From Mycolicibacterium iranicum (GTDB lineage: Bacteria; Actinomycetota; Actinomycetes; Mycobacteriales; Mycobacteriaceae): 64,000 nt of DNA. A program made the position numbers and the translations under genes. Numbering within the stretch: position 1 is the stretch's first letter; each line of letters begins with the position of its first letter. Shown here in pieces: positions 15,140 through 25,000 of the stretch. The DNA lies in NCBI RefSeq assembly GCF_014190915.1, contig NZ_JACHVU010000001.1:186001-250000 (forward strand). The letters run 5' to 3'. The notes under the pieces are model-generated. The model did not search any database, was not told the origin of the DNA, and saw only the letters and a list, made by a program, of their open reading frames with translations.

Positions 15140-17575
15140 TCAGAGGGCGCTGAGGGCGGGGAAGCCGGCGACGGTGGTGCCACCGGTGTCGGCCTGGAAA
15201 GTGACGTAACCGATTCCGTCCGCGGTGAAGACCGGTCCTGTGGCTCGGACTCCGCCTGCCCTGTCGACGTCAAGTACCTTGACCGCGCCTGAGGCCGTCA
15301 ACGCGTACACACCGGCCGTGGCGTCGGCGGAGTAGTTGTACACGTAGGCGGTGCCATCAGGGGCGAACGTCAGCAACCGGTCGTCATCCCTGGCGCCCGT
15401 GCCCACCGGTTGAGTGAACGTGCTCAGCGGAACGACGGTGTTGCCCTCGGCGTCGAATCCCAGGACGCTGGTGGCCGTCGAGTTCGATGCGCCTGTGAAA
15501 AAATAGCCGATGCCGTTCGGGCCGAAGTCGACATCGTAGGAGCCCTGCGGCACCCTTTGGGGCACCTTCGCCGTGTACGTGTCGGTCGAGAGTGCGAGGA
15601 TCTGCCGAGCCGTGGTCTGCCCGTCATCGGGTCCGAAGTAATCGAGGAGTTGGTAGGCCGCGCCGTCGGGGCCGAAGAACACCGTGCTCGCGGTCGCACC
15701 CGGCGGCAGATCGATGGTGCGCGCGATGGTCCCGTCCGGGTTGAGCACCGCCACGTGATCGAGTCCGCCGGCGCTGTAGTTCACGTATCCCACATTCTCC
15801 GCCCCGGACTCTGCTCCCCCGCGGATTCGCGTTGCCCGTGTCCTGAGCGTGCCCGGCAGCGTGACGGTGGTGATGCTCCCGTCAGTAGCGACAACGGCTA
15901 CAGGAGAGGTCGCCGACGACGGGAGCCTGAGGGGCGCATAGAGAGTGCCGTCCGGGGTGACCTGGAAGCCTGCGATGCGGCCGTCGATCACGTCGGAAGC
16001 GTCGACCGTGGTCGGGGTGATCCGGGAGATGACGGTCGTTCCAGTGCCGTTGTCGGTCGATCCGGAGTAGGTGAAGGTCTCGAGATAGAGACCGTCCGGA
16101 GTCGCCACGGTGTCGCCCGGCAGACCATCGACGGTGCGCACCGTGGTCGACGTCGGGGTGAATGTGTACACGCGGGTGGTCTTGGTGCCGAAGAATCCCG
16201 TCGCCCCCGCCGTCACGTAGACCGTTCCGTCCAGACCCACGATCGGGTCGCTTGGCGCTGACCCGTAGGGCAGGAAGAACGTTCTCGGCGCCCCGGTGGG
16301 ACCGAAGACCCTCAACGTCGAGAATCCGAAACCCGACGACCGCAGAAACGCCGTTCCGTCCGGTCCGAGGTCGACAGCGGTGTTGTAGGCGAAGGTCCGC
16401 ACGCCGTTGGTCGGCGAGATCCTGAAGGACCGGTACGGAATGTTCGCTCCGAAGGGGTCGAAGGGATTGGTGAAGTGGGTGCTGAAGTACAGCGCGCCGT
16501 CTGCCCCCGCGCGTAGTTGATTGCTCGCCGAACCGAGGACTGTCCTGACGGTGGTCACCGCGCCGGTGCTGTCGACTTCATAGACGGTCGATCGCGTGCC
16601 TCGGTCGTTGGCCGCGATCACGATCAAGGATCCGTCGGGTCGCGTGACCCCGGTAGCGCGGAACAAGCCGGTGATGTCCCCGCTCTCGGCGACCACCTGG
16701 GCGTTGTCGTCGAGGATGAAGACGCGGGTGACGCCCGCGCCGTACGTGACCTGGTAGACGGTGCCGTCGGCGGCGACAACGGGAGCATGAACAGCCTGCC
16801 CGGGAAGCTGCGAGGACCCCGCCGCGGCGGCGACGGCACCGGTGGGCGTGGCGACGCTCGAGATCGCGGCGCTGCCCGCCTGGTCGCTTGCGGAGCCCGC
16901 GTGACGCTTCGCGTAGCCCAGCATCGTCCACAGCAAGGGAGACGCGGGCGGGGTTTTCGGTGTGTCTGCGGGGTTCGGGGTCGTCCTGGGTGAGAACAAC
17001 GAGGCGAACACGGTTGCCGGCGCAAATGTCGGTGCTGTGGCCTTGTCGGTGTCGACGACCTCGTTGGTGTCGACGGCCTCCTCGGGCGCGGCGGTCGATG
17101 CCTCGGCTGCGGAGCGCGTCTCGACGGCAGTGGGAAGGACCGGATCGCCTGTGTCGCGAATCGAGGTGTCATGGCCGACATCGGCGGCGTCTTCGGTCTC
17201 ACGTATTCGGGCGCGGCCAGGGACAGTCGCGTCGTCTTCGGTGTCGTCCGCGGCGGAGCCACGCCCTGTCCCGGAACGCTTCTCGGTGTTCTCACGAGTC
17301 TCCGGAGTCTCGGTGGCGGCGGGGGCGTCGTCGTCGACTCCCTCGCCATCACCTGATCCCGCGCTGTTCTCGTCGCCGATGCCCCGCGAAGGCTCGTCGG
17401 CGCCTTGCGTCCCAGTGGCCGAACCGGCATCAACACTCCGCGATGCGCCGGCCGAGGAGTTGTCGCCGTCGGGCTGCGCCCACGCGACCCCGGGCATACC
17501 GGCTATCGCCGAACCGATCCCGAGCGCAACGGCCAGCGCTCCCACCCGTCCGACTCGAACGTCCCTCGTCATCAC
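15140..17575 (-). CDS. Large secreted beta-propeller-like protein, 811 aa
   Basis: An exported protein with a signal peptide ending GVAWAQP (about residue 33), then a long acidic Ser/Thr/Asp-rich disordered linker (about 35-205). The short SPLLWTMLGYAKRH block that precedes the core occurs in several mycobacterial secreted proteins. The C-terminal 560 residues consist of repeated blades with motifs of the kind PDGTxY or GPDGTAF (TPDGTLYAP, APDGTAYVY, GPNGIGYFF), pointing to a WD40/NHL/Vgb-like propeller. No catalytic residues can be named. Starts at ATG 17575 or ATG 17572 are equivalent. Function is unknown; surface binding is the best guess. Confidence 0.82.
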   Translation of the reverse strand: MMTRDVRVGRVGALAVALGIGSAIAGMPGVAWAQPDGDNSSAGASRSVDAGSATGTQGADEPSRGIGDENSAGSGDGEGVDDDAPAATETPETRENTEKRSGTGRGSAADDTEDDATVPGRARIRETEDAADVGHDTSIRDTGDPVLPTAVETRSAAEASTAAPEEAVDTNEVVDTDKATAPTFAPATVFASLFSPRTTPNPADTPKTPPASPLLWTMLGYAKRHAGSASDQAGSAAISSVATPTGAVAAAAGSSQLPGQAVHAPVVAADGTVYQVTYGAGVTRVFILDDNAQVVAESGDITGLFRATGVTRPDGSLIVIAANDRGTRSTVYEVDSTGAVTTVRTVLGSASNQLRAGADGALYFSTHFTNPFDPFGANIPYRSFRISPTNGVRTFAYNTAVDLGPDGTAFLRSSGFGFSTLRVFGPTGAPRTFFLPYGSAPSDPIVGLDGTVYVTAGATGFFGTKTTRVYTFTPTSTTVRTVDGLPGDTVATPDGLYLETFTYSGSTDNGTGTTVISRITPTTVDASDVIDGRIAGFQVTPDGTLYAPLRLPSSATSPVAVVATDGSITTVTLPGTLRTRATRIRGGAESGAENVGYVNYSAGGLDHVAVLNPDGTIARTIDLPPGATASTVFFGPDGAAYQLLDYFGPDDGQTTARQILALSTDTYTAKVPQRVPQGSYDVDFGPNGIGYFFTGASNSTATSVLGFDAEGNTVVPLSTFTQPVGTGARDDDRLLTFAPDGTAYVYNYSADATAGVYALTASGAVKVLDVDRAGGVRATGPVFTADGIGYVTFQADTGGTTVAGFPALSAL

Positions 17576-17708
17576 GAACCTCCCCGTCGAGTTCCTCCAC
17601 CCATCCTGTGAAAAGAACCGTCCAGAAGGAATAGGGGAACCCCCTTGCTCTCCCCGCCGATCATCGTCGCCCAGGGGTACGGGCGGCGCGGGACGTCCTC
17701 GGTGGGTG

Positions 17709-17782
17709 GATTAAGTTCTACTAATCACAGTGAAGTTTCTTTAGCTGTACTGTTCCAATCCTGCTCGTTAGCGTTCGTCGGT
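17709..17782 (+). promoter_or_regulatory. AT-rich lysE promoter region
   Basis: A distinctly AT-rich stretch in otherwise GC-rich DNA precedes lysE. TAGCGT at 17769-17774 fits the mycobacterial -10 pattern TANNNT and leaves 8 nt to ATG 17783, so the transcript is probably leaderless. The AT-rich block upstream (AGTTTCTTTAGCTGTACTG) is where a LysG operator would be expected. LysG binding is inferred from the family only. Confidence 0.6.
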
Positions 17783-18391
17783 ATGGACACCGCCTACCTC
17801 GTCGTGCTCAGCGGCTTCGCCACGACGATGGCCCTCATCGCGGCGATCGGCGCGCAGAACGCGTTCGTCCTCCGACAGGGCATCCGCGGCGAACACGTCC
17901 TTCCGGTCGTCGCGGTGTGCACGGTGTCGGACCTGTTGCTCATCGTCGCGGGCATCGCCGGTGTGGGCGCCGTGATCGCCGCCCACCCGGACGTCGTCAC
18001 GGTGATCAAGGTCAGCGGTGCGGTGTTCCTCCTCGGCTACGGGCTCCTCGCCGCGCGCCGGGTCGTCAAGCCGGGAACGCTGACGCCGGCCGATGCCGCA
18101 CCCGCCCGGCTGGGGGCTGTCCTCGCGACGTGCCTTGCGATGACGTTCCTGAACCCGCACGTCTATCTCGACACCGTCATCCTGATCGGCGCGCTGGCCA
18201 ACGAGCACCAGGACAGCAGATGGCTGTTCGGCGCCGGGGCCGTCTCGGCCAGTGCCGTGTGGTTCGCCGGGCTCGGGTTCGGCGCGAAACGGCTCCGCCA
18301 CCTGTTCGCGTCCGCCACGACGTGGCGGGTGCTCGACGCCGTGATCGCCGTGACGATGCTCGGACTGGGAATCTCGCTGGCCCTGAGCTGA
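17783..18391 (+). CDS. lysE: LysE family lysine/arginine exporter
   Basis: A 202-aa inner-membrane exporter that closely resembles the M. tuberculosis Rv1986 protein as I remember it. It has about six hydrophobic segments, with the LysE signature [21 protein letters not shown] at residues 21-41 and [17 protein letters not shown] in the second half. It exports basic amino acids when intracellular lysine or arginine rises and is normally activated by LysG. Here lysG is not adjacent but 8.5 kb upstream. It diverges from the propeller-protein gene. Confidence 0.93.
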   Translation: MDTAYLVVLSGFATTMALIAAIGAQNAFVLRQGIRGEHVLPVVAVCTVSDLLLIVAGIAGVGAVIAAHPDVVTVIKVSGAVFLLGYGLLAARRVVKPGTLTPADAAPARLGAVLATCLAMTFLNPHVYLDTVILIGALANEHQDSRWLFGAGAVSASAVWFAGLGFGAKRLRHLFASATTWRVLDAVIAVTMLGLGISLALS

Positions 18392-18442
18392 GGCTGGGCC
18401 GAAAAGTGTCGCCATGTAACGCAAGGCACTAGCCTCGTCGAT

Positions 18443-18967
18443 GTGACAGTCGTGCACCTCGCCAAGATCGCCGCGTTGACCTCGCTGATCGGTGGTGCCG
18501 CGCTGGCCGCCGCCACCACCGCCGGTGCGCAACCGGCGGTCCCGTTCGATCCGCCGCCTCCTCCGCCGGCGGCGGCCCCCGCGCAGCCCGCCCCGCCGGT
18601 CTTCGTCTACACGCCGATCGCCGAGGGCGGTGGCAGCCCGAGCGCCACCGGAGGCACCCCCCAGGCTCCTGTCGCTCCTCCGGCGCCACCGCCGGCAGGT
18701 GCGCCGTTCATCCCGCCGGTGCCGAACGCGAACTTCGGCAACACGGGCCAGTTCGACTTCCTGCGCGATCTGTGGAACATGCGGAACTCCCCCGAGTTCA
18801 TGCAGACGATGGGACCGGGCCAGATGGATCCCGCGACGTGGGTCCCGCCCACGCCGTACGGCACGCCTCCCCCGCCCCCGGTCGTCGCGCCCGGCTCGCC
18901 GCCCCCGCCGGCCTCGGCCCCGCCGCCGATCTGGCCGCCCATGCCGATCCCCGGGCCCGTCCAGTAG
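18443..18967 (+). CDS. Proline-rich secreted protein, 174 aa
   Basis: GTG 18443 (the ATG two bases before it hits TGA at once) starts a 174-aa exported protein. The signal peptide spans about residues 1-29 (LTSLIGGAALAAATTAGAQP). The mature part is dominated by poly-Pro/Ala tracts, with one non-repetitive island in the middle (NANFGNTGQFDFLRDLWNMR). TAGCCT at 18430-18435 lies 7 nt upstream of the start, consistent with leaderless transcription. Probably a cell-wall-spanning or surface protein; no function known. Confidence 0.8.
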   Translation: MTVVHLAKIAALTSLIGGAALAAATTAGAQPAVPFDPPPPPPAAAPAQPAPPVFVYTPIAEGGGSPSATGGTPQAPVAPPAPPPAGAPFIPPVPNANFGNTGQFDFLRDLWNMRNSPEFMQTMGPGQMDPATWVPPTPYGTPPPPPVVAPGSPPPPASAPPPIWPPMPIPGPVQ

Positions 18968-19032
18968 GTCCCGTCCGGGGCTTGCGCCCTGATTGTCCGG
19001 CGCCGTGCCGCTGAGCTGGCTATTGTCGCGGT

Positions 19033-19995
19033 GTGTCCCGCGTGTGGTCCCGGCGCAGCTTCCTCGGCCTGTCCGCCGGCACCGCGGCACTGCTGACCGC
19101 ATGCAGCGCTACCGACAAACCCGGCGCCGTCGCCGACGACGGTTCCGTGACCGTGGCCCACACGTTCGGTGAGACGAAGATCCCCGCGCCGCCCACCAAG
19201 GTCGTCAGCGCGGGCCTGACCGACGCCGACGACCTGCTCGCCCTCGGTGTCGTCCCCATCGCCGTGACGGACTGGTTCGGCGCCGAACCGTTCGGGGTCT
19301 GGCCGTGGGCCCAGCAGCGCCTCGGCGGCGCCCAGCCCGCGGTGCTGTCGCTCGCCGACGGCATCCAGACAAACCAGATCGCGGCGCTGGCCCCCGACCT
19401 GATCGTCGCCACCGACGCCGGGCTCGACGAGGCCACCTATCAGCAGCTGTCGGCGATCGCGCCCACCATCGCCCAGGCGGGGCCCGCCGCGTTCTTCGAA
19501 CCATGGCGCGATCAAGCCGGCGCCATCGGACAGGCGGTGTTCCGTCACGACGACATGCAGAAGCTGATCACCGACGTCGACGCGAGGTTCACCGGCGTCA
19601 AAGACAGCTTCCCGCAGTTCTCCGGCAAGAACGCGCTGCTGCTCGGCGGGACGCTGTCCGACGGGGCCGTCCAGGTCGCCGGGCCGCCGTGGCGCCACGA
19701 GTTCCTGACCCAGATGGGCCTGACAATGCTGCCCACCGACACCGCGGCGATCCCCCGCGATCAGATCGCCCCGGTGCTCGACTCGGCCGACGTCCTGATC
19801 TGGACCACCGAAAGCGACCAGGAGCAGGCCGCACTGCTGGCAGACCCCGCCATCGCAGGCCTGACCGCCACGGCCCGGCAGCGCCACGTGTTCACCGGTA
19901 AGGAGCTCGCCGGCGCGATCGCGTACGCCTCGACCCTGTCCTACCCGGTGGTCGCCGACCGGTTGCCGACGATGATCGCGACCGCACTGGGCTGA
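19033..19995 (+). CDS. fecB2: Iron-siderophore substrate-binding lipoprotein FecB2
   Basis: A 320-aa periplasmic binding protein of the FecB/TroA type. The N-terminus combines a Tat-like SRRSFLGL motif with a lipobox ending LLTAC (Cys24), so it is probably folded before export and then lipidated. The sequence resembles Rv0265c (FecB2). Conserved binding-protein features are DADDLLALGVVPIAV, IAALAPDLIVAT and the C-terminal YASTLSYPVVADRLP. No permease or ATPase lies nearby, so it must serve a transporter encoded elsewhere. TATTGT at 19021-19026 lies 6 nt before the GTG start. Confidence 0.88.
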   Translation: MSRVWSRRSFLGLSAGTAALLTACSATDKPGAVADDGSVTVAHTFGETKIPAPPTKVVSAGLTDADDLLALGVVPIAVTDWFGAEPFGVWPWAQQRLGGAQPAVLSLADGIQTNQIAALAPDLIVATDAGLDEATYQQLSAIAPTIAQAGPAAFFEPWRDQAGAIGQAVFRHDDMQKLITDVDARFTGVKDSFPQFSGKNALLLGGTLSDGAVQVAGPPWRHEFLTQMGLTMLPTDTAAIPRDQIAPVLDSADVLIWTTESDQEQAALLADPAIAGLTATARQRHVFTGKELAGAIAYASTLSYPVVADRLPTMIATALG

Positions 19996-20007
19996 TCTAA
20001 TGGGCCG

Positions 20008-20697
20008 GTGACAGACCCCGCCGCTCCCGACACACACGCGTCCTTCGCCCGCGTGGGGTCGGGCTACTACCCCGTTCTGGTCGCAGTCTTCACCGCGCTG
20101 GTCATCATCTCGAATCTGACGGCGACCAAGGGCGTCGAGTTCGGGCCGATCATCACCGACGGCGGCTTCATCGTGTTCCCGCTGACCTACGTGATCGGCG
20201 ACGTGCTGTCGGAGGTGTACGGCTTCAAGGCCGCGCGGCGCGCCATCTACACCGGCTTCGCGATGAACATTCTTGCCGCCCTTGCCCTCTGGACCACCAT
20301 CTATTTGCCGGCAGCCGATTTCTACGAGAACCAGGAACACTTCGAGAACATCGCCCACGCCTACACCGGGCTGATCATCGCGGGCCTGGCGGGCTTCATC
20401 GTCGGCCAGACGCTCAACGCGTGGTCGCTGGTGCTCATCAAGGAACGCACCAAGGAGAAGCACCTGTGGGCCCGCCTGGTGGGTTCGACGTTCGTCGGCC
20501 AGCTGGGTGACACGGTGGTGTTCTGCGCCATCGCCGCCGGCGTCATCGGCATCACCTCGTTCGGCGATTTCCTGACCTACACCGCGCAGGGCTGGCTGTA
20601 CAAGACCGTCGTCGAGGTCGCGCTGCTGCCCATCACCTACCGAGTGATCGCGGTGATCAAGCGTCGCGAGCCGACGTACTCGCCCGTGACCGTCTGA
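20008..20697 (+). CDS. yhhQ: Queuosine precursor transporter (YhhQ/VUT family)
   Basis: A 229-aa membrane protein with about six transmembrane helices. YhhQ-family marks are ALVIISNLTATK near the N-terminus, FPLTYVIGDVLSEVYGFKAARRAI and FVGQLGDTVVFCAIA. The family imports queuine-pathway precursors such as preQ0 or preQ1 for tRNA modification. GTG 20008 lies 6 nt after TCTAAT (19996-20001) and 12 nt after the fecB2 stop, so it may have its own promoter at the very end of fecB2. No queuosine biosynthesis gene or preQ1 riboswitch is seen nearby. Confidence 0.9.
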   Translation: MTDPAAPDTHASFARVGSGYYPVLVAVFTALVIISNLTATKGVEFGPIITDGGFIVFPLTYVIGDVLSEVYGFKAARRAIYTGFAMNILAALALWTTIYLPAADFYENQEHFENIAHAYTGLIIAGLAGFIVGQTLNAWSLVLIKERTKEKHLWARLVGSTFVGQLGDTVVFCAIAAGVIGITSFGDFLTYTAQGWLYKTVVEVALLPITYRVIAVIKRREPTYSPVTV

Positions 20698-20782
20698 GCC
20701 GTCGGTAAGGACGTTCTGGCAAGGTTCACAGAGCTTCGTCCGAGGGGGAGCTTTCGAACCTACTCGGCGGTAGCTTTGAGTC

Positions 20783-21457
20783 ATGAGCGTGACTGCGGAT
20801 GCGATCGACACAGTGCGCACCGGGGGCGGCCCTCGCATTCTCGACTACGGCGACCGGGCGCTCCTGCTCGAATTAACCAGTAGCGCAGAGGTATTGGCCT
20901 GGAACGAGGCCCTGCGCACCGCCGACCTGCCCGGCGTGGTCGACCTCGTCCCGGCGGCCAGGACCATCCTGGTGAAGCTGGACGACATCGCGTACCAGGG
21001 GCCGACCCGACAGCGCCTGGGCGAACTGCGGCTGACCGACGAGGCCGTCGCCGAGTCGGCGACCCCGTCGAACGCCGACGTCGTCTTGGAGGTCGTCTAC
21101 GACGGTGCGGACCTCGACGAGGTGGCCCGGCTGACGGGGCTCGGCACCGATGAGGTCGTCGCGGCCCACACGGGCACGCTGTGGCGCGTCGGCTTCAGCG
21201 GGTTCGCACCGGGTTTCGCCTACCTCGTGGGCGGCGACGAACGCCTGGCGGTACCGCGCCGGTCCGAGCCGCGCACCAAGGTGCCGGTCGGGTCCGTCGG
21301 GCTCGCCGGCGAGTTCAGCGGGGTCTACCCGCGCGAATCACCCGGAGGCTGGCAGCTGATCGGGCGGACGTCGGCGGTGCTGTGGGACGTCGACCGCGAC
21401 GATCCCGCACTGCTGGCGCCGGGGCTGTGGGTGCAGTTCGAGGCGGTCCGGCCGTGA
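20783..21457 (+). CDS. pxpB: 5-oxoprolinase subunit PxpB
   Basis: A 224-aa carboxyltransferase-domain protein (KipI/PxpB type), one part of the ATP-dependent 5-oxoprolinase PxpABC that turns 5-oxoproline into glutamate. The family motif [14 protein letters not shown] lies at about residues 137-150, followed by [17 protein letters not shown] and [15 protein letters not shown]. The start is ATG 20783, which TAGCTT at 20771-20776 precedes by 6 nt (leaderless pattern). It overlaps pxpC by GTGA. The counterpart in M. tuberculosis is Rv0264c as I recall it. PxpA (LamB/YcsF) is not in the window. Confidence 0.92.
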   Translation: MSVTADAIDTVRTGGGPRILDYGDRALLLELTSSAEVLAWNEALRTADLPGVVDLVPAARTILVKLDDIAYQGPTRQRLGELRLTDEAVAESATPSNADVVLEVVYDGADLDEVARLTGLGTDEVVAAHTGTLWRVGFSGFAPGFAYLVGGDERLAVPRRSEPRTKVPVGSVGLAGEFSGVYPRESPGGWQLIGRTSAVLWDVDRDDPALLAPGLWVQFEAVRP

Positions 21458-22380
21458 GCGGCGTGACGTTGGAGATCCTGCAGACCGGGCCGCTGGCGCT
21501 CGTCGAGGACCTCGGGCGCCCCGGCCTGTCCCACATCGGCGTGACGCGCTCGGGGGCAGCCGACCGTCGCGCCCACACCCTGGCCAACCGGCTGGTGGCC
21601 AATCCCGACGACCGCGCCACCGTGGAGATCACCCTCGGCGGGTTCACCGCGCGGGTGCACGGCGGCAACGGCGAAGGTGTCGCCATCGCGGTGACCGGAG
21701 CCGACGCCGATCCGTCGGTCGATGGAATACCGTTCGGCACCAACAGTATTCACTACGCGCACGACGGCGAGGTCATCTCGCTCTCTTCGCCGAGGGCGGG
21801 GCTGAGGTCTTACCTGGCGGTGCGCGGCGGCATCGACGTCGAGCCCGTCCTCGGGTCGCGCAGCTATGACGTGATGTCGGCCCTCGGCCCGGAACCCCTG
21901 CAGCCCGGCGACGTGCTGCCCGTCGGCGAACACACCGCGGATTTCCCCGAGATCGACCAGGCGCCGGTGGCCGCGATCGACGACGCGCCGCTGGAACTAC
22001 GGGTGGTACCGGGACCGCGGGACGACTGGTTCGCCGACCCCGACGTGCTGGTGCGCACCAACTGGCAGGTCACCAACCACAGCGATCGCGTCGGAATCCG
22101 GCTGGTCGGCATGCCGCTGGAATACCGCCGGCCCGATCGTCAGCTGCCCAGCGAGGGCGCCACCCGCGGCGCGATCCAGGTGCCCCCCAACGGTTTCCCG
22201 GTGATCCTGGGCCCCGACCACCCGGTGACGGGGGGCTACCCGGTGATCGGCGTGGTCACCGAAGACGACATCGACAGGATCGCCCAGGCGCGGCCGGGTC
22301 AGACCGTGCGGCTGCACTGGTCCCGCCCCAGGAAGCCGTTCGAGGCGACGCCGCCGCACGCCAGCGAGCCGTCCCTCTGA
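21454..22380 (+). CDS. pxpC: 5-oxoprolinase subunit PxpC
   Basis: A 308-aa biotin-dependent-carboxylase-like protein (KipA/PxpC). It starts at GTG 21454 by a 4-nt GTGA overlap with pxpB. Signature segments are [23 protein letters not shown] near the N-terminus, [21 protein letters not shown] in the middle and [21 protein letters not shown] toward the C-terminus. It works with PxpB as the heteromeric partner of PxpA. The open frame upstream of the GTG is the pxpB antisense-free shadow and is not used. Confidence 0.92.
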   Translation: MSGVTLEILQTGPLALVEDLGRPGLSHIGVTRSGAADRRAHTLANRLVANPDDRATVEITLGGFTARVHGGNGEGVAIAVTGADADPSVDGIPFGTNSIHYAHDGEVISLSSPRAGLRSYLAVRGGIDVEPVLGSRSYDVMSALGPEPLQPGDVLPVGEHTADFPEIDQAPVAAIDDAPLELRVVPGPRDDWFADPDVLVRTNWQVTNHSDRVGIRLVGMPLEYRRPDRQLPSEGATRGAIQVPPNGFPVILGPDHPVTGGYPVIGVVTEDDIDRIAQARPGQTVRLHWSRPRKPFEATPPHASEPSL

Positions 22381-22971
<591 letters not shown>

Positions 22972-23091
22972 ACGGACCTCACAGCGTGCCGGCACACGCG
23001 GTGAACGGAAATTCACGGCGTGAGCGGCGGTGACACAGCTGCGCAATCGCCGGTTAATCACCCCGAAACACGGCCTGCATAGACATTGGAC

Positions 23092-24234
23092 ATGACTGAT
23101 CCGGACTGGGCACCGCTCACCGGATTCCGTGTTGCGGTCACCTCCGCGCGGCGCGCCGACGAGTTGAGTGCGCTGCTGCGCCGCCGCGGCGCGACCGTGA
23201 CGAGCGCCGCGGCGATCGAGATGGTGCCCCTGCCCGACGACGATGAACTGCGTCAGCGCACGCAGTCGCTGATCGACGCGCCACCCGACATCGTCATCGC
23301 CACCACCGGCATCGGCTTCCGCGGCTGGATCGCCGCCGCCGACGGCTGGGGCATGGCCACCGACCTGACCACCGCGCTGAGCAAGGCACGGATCGTCTCC
23401 CGCGGCCCGAAGGCGACCGGGGCCCTGCGCGCCGCCGGTCTGCCGGAGGAGTGGTCGCCGGATTCGGAGTCGTCCCGGGAGGTGGTCCACTACCTCGTCG
23501 ACGGCGGCATCGCGGGTACCCGCATCGCGGTGCAGTTGCACGGGGCCACCGCCGAGTGGGATCCGTTCCCCGAATTTCTCGACGAGTTGCGCGCTGCCGG
23601 CGCCGAAGTGGTCCCGATCCGGGTGTACCGCTGGCACCCGGCGCCGCGCAACGGCGAGTTCGACCAGATGGTGGCCGGTATCGCCGAGGAGAAGTTCGAC
23701 GCCGTCAGCTTCACCTCGGCGCCCGCGGTCGCATCGGTGTTGATGCGGGCCGACGAGATGGGGATCGAGGCCGAGGTGCTCTCGGCGCTGCGCAACGGTG
23801 TGCACGCGATGTGCGTCGGGCCCGTGACCGCGCGGCCGCTGGTCCGCCTCGGAGTCCCCACCTCGGCGCCCGAGCGGATGCGGTTGGGCGCGTTGGCCCG
23901 TCACATCACCGACGAACTGCCGCTGCTGCAGGCCCGCACCGTGCGGGTCGCCGGGCATCTCTTGGAGATCCGGGGCACCTGCGTGCTCGTCGACGGCACG
24001 GTCAAGGCGCTGTCCCCCGCCGCGATGGCCACGATCAGGGCCCTGGCGCTGCGGCCTGGCGCGGTCGTGTCGCGCACCGACCTGCTGCGGGCGCTGCCGG
24101 GCTGCGGCACCGACACCCACGCCGTCGAGACCGCGGTGCTGCGATTGCGGACCGCGCTGGGCGACAAGAAGATGGTGGCCACGGTGGTCAAGCGTGGCTA
24201 TCGCCTGCCCGTCGACGAGGCGTTCGCGTCATGA
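23092..24234 (+). CDS. nnaR: NnaR-type regulator: HemD-like domain plus winged helix
   Basis: A 380-aa two-domain protein. Residues about 8-260 resemble uroporphyrinogen-III synthase (FRVAVTSARRADELSALLRRRGA and FTSAPAVASVL). Residues about 285-375 form an OmpR-like winged helix (VDGTVKALSPAAMATIRALA, then VETAVLRLRTALGDKK and VVKRGYRLP). This is the layout of NnaR, described in Streptomyces and M. smegmatis as an activator of nitrate/nitrite assimilation genes with GlnR. ATG 23092 is preferred; TTG 23086 is in frame two codons earlier. The stop overlaps cbiX by ATGA, coupling regulator and chelatase. The facing nirBD genes are its likely targets. Confidence 0.88.
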   Translation: MTDPDWAPLTGFRVAVTSARRADELSALLRRRGATVTSAAAIEMVPLPDDDELRQRTQSLIDAPPDIVIATTGIGFRGWIAAADGWGMATDLTTALSKARIVSRGPKATGALRAAGLPEEWSPDSESSREVVHYLVDGGIAGTRIAVQLHGATAEWDPFPEFLDELRAAGAEVVPIRVYRWHPAPRNGEFDQMVAGIAEEKFDAVSFTSAPAVASVLMRADEMGIEAEVLSALRNGVHAMCVGPVTARPLVRLGVPTSAPERMRLGALARHITDELPLLQARTVRVAGHLLEIRGTCVLVDGTVKALSPAAMATIRALALRPGAVVSRTDLLRALPGCGTDTHAVETAVLRLRTALGDKKMVATVVKRGYRLPVDEAFAS

Positions 24235-24947
24235 GCCTGGTGCTCGTCGCCCACGGCACCCGCAAGCAGAGCGGGGTCTCGCTGATCGGCGACATCGCCG
24301 GGCAGGTGTCGAGGGCGCTGGACCGTCCCGTGCGCGTCGCCTTCGTCGACGTCCTCGGCCCGACGCCGGCCGAGGTGCTCAGCGCCACGCTGGACCGCTC
24401 GACGGTGCTGGTCCCGGCGTTCCTCGCGCGCGGCTACCACGTGACCAGCGACATCCCCGACCACGTGGCCGCGAGCGGGCATCGCGACGTCACCGTCACC
24501 CGCGCCCTGGGCCCCGATCCCGCGCTGGTGCGCGTGCTGGTCGACCGCCTCGTCGAAACCGGCTGGCGGCCCGACGATTCGGTGATCCTGGCCGCGGCGG
24601 GCACCTCCGACCCCTGGGCGATGCGGGATCTGCACACGACCGCCACCTGGCTGTCGGCCACCATCGGGTCGCGGGTGGAACTGGCCTTCGCCGCGACCGG
24701 CGAACCCCGGATCGACGACGCCGTCGCCGCCGCACGCACCCGCGGGCGCCGGGTGGTCGTCGCGTCATACCTGTTGTCTGAGGGCCTCTTTCAAGACAGG
24801 CTGCGCGCCAGCGGCGCCGATCTCGTGACCGACCCGCTCGGCACACACCCCGGTGTCACCCGGTTGATCGCGAGCCGGTTCCAGCGGGCCAGTGCCGCGC
24901 TCGCCCCGTGGCGCCCCGTGGCCCCCGCCCTCTCCGCGCCGAACTGA
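24231..24947 (+). CDS. cbiX: CbiX-type sirohydrochlorin chelatase
   Basis: A 238-aa class-II chelatase of the CbiX/SirB type. It starts MSLVLVAHGTRKQSGV, with the catalytic His in AHGTR, and carries the second half motif VPAFLARGYHVTSDIP with another conserved His. In this setting it most likely inserts iron into sirohydrochlorin to supply siroheme for NirB, but such proteins can also insert cobalt for cobalamin. ATG 24231 overlaps the nnaR stop. The last codons (SAPN-stop) are encoded by the left arm of a long palindrome, so the C-terminus is shared with a mobile or structural DNA element. Confidence 0.87.
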   Translation: MSLVLVAHGTRKQSGVSLIGDIAGQVSRALDRPVRVAFVDVLGPTPAEVLSATLDRSTVLVPAFLARGYHVTSDIPDHVAASGHRDVTVTRALGPDPALVRVLVDRLVETGWRPDDSVILAAAGTSDPWAMRDLHTTATWLSATIGSRVELAFAATGEPRIDDAVAAARTRGRRVVVASYLLSEGLFQDRLRASGADLVTDPLGTHPGVTRLIASRFQRASAALAPWRPVAPALSAPN

Positions 24948-25000
24948 GGTTCCCGGTCGTCGAAAGCCGGTCGGGAACAGCCGGGAACCCCAGTTCGGCG
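24937..25000. repeat. Long palindrome, copy 1 (cbiX 3' end)
   Basis: A 20-bp inverted repeat with one A/G mismatch (arms 24937-24956 and 24981-25000, core GCCGAACTGAGGTTCCCGG) and a 24-nt loop. The left arm contains the cbiX stop codon. The same core recurs at 25468-25533. It can fold as a cbiX terminator on the way to the converging ferredoxin gene, and its repetition suggests a dispersed palindromic element. Confidence 0.85.

Noticed and set aside
23040..23091. GlnR box upstream of nnaR
   Set aside because: GTTAA and GAAAC half-sites occur but with 7-nt spacing and weak match, so it is not claimed.
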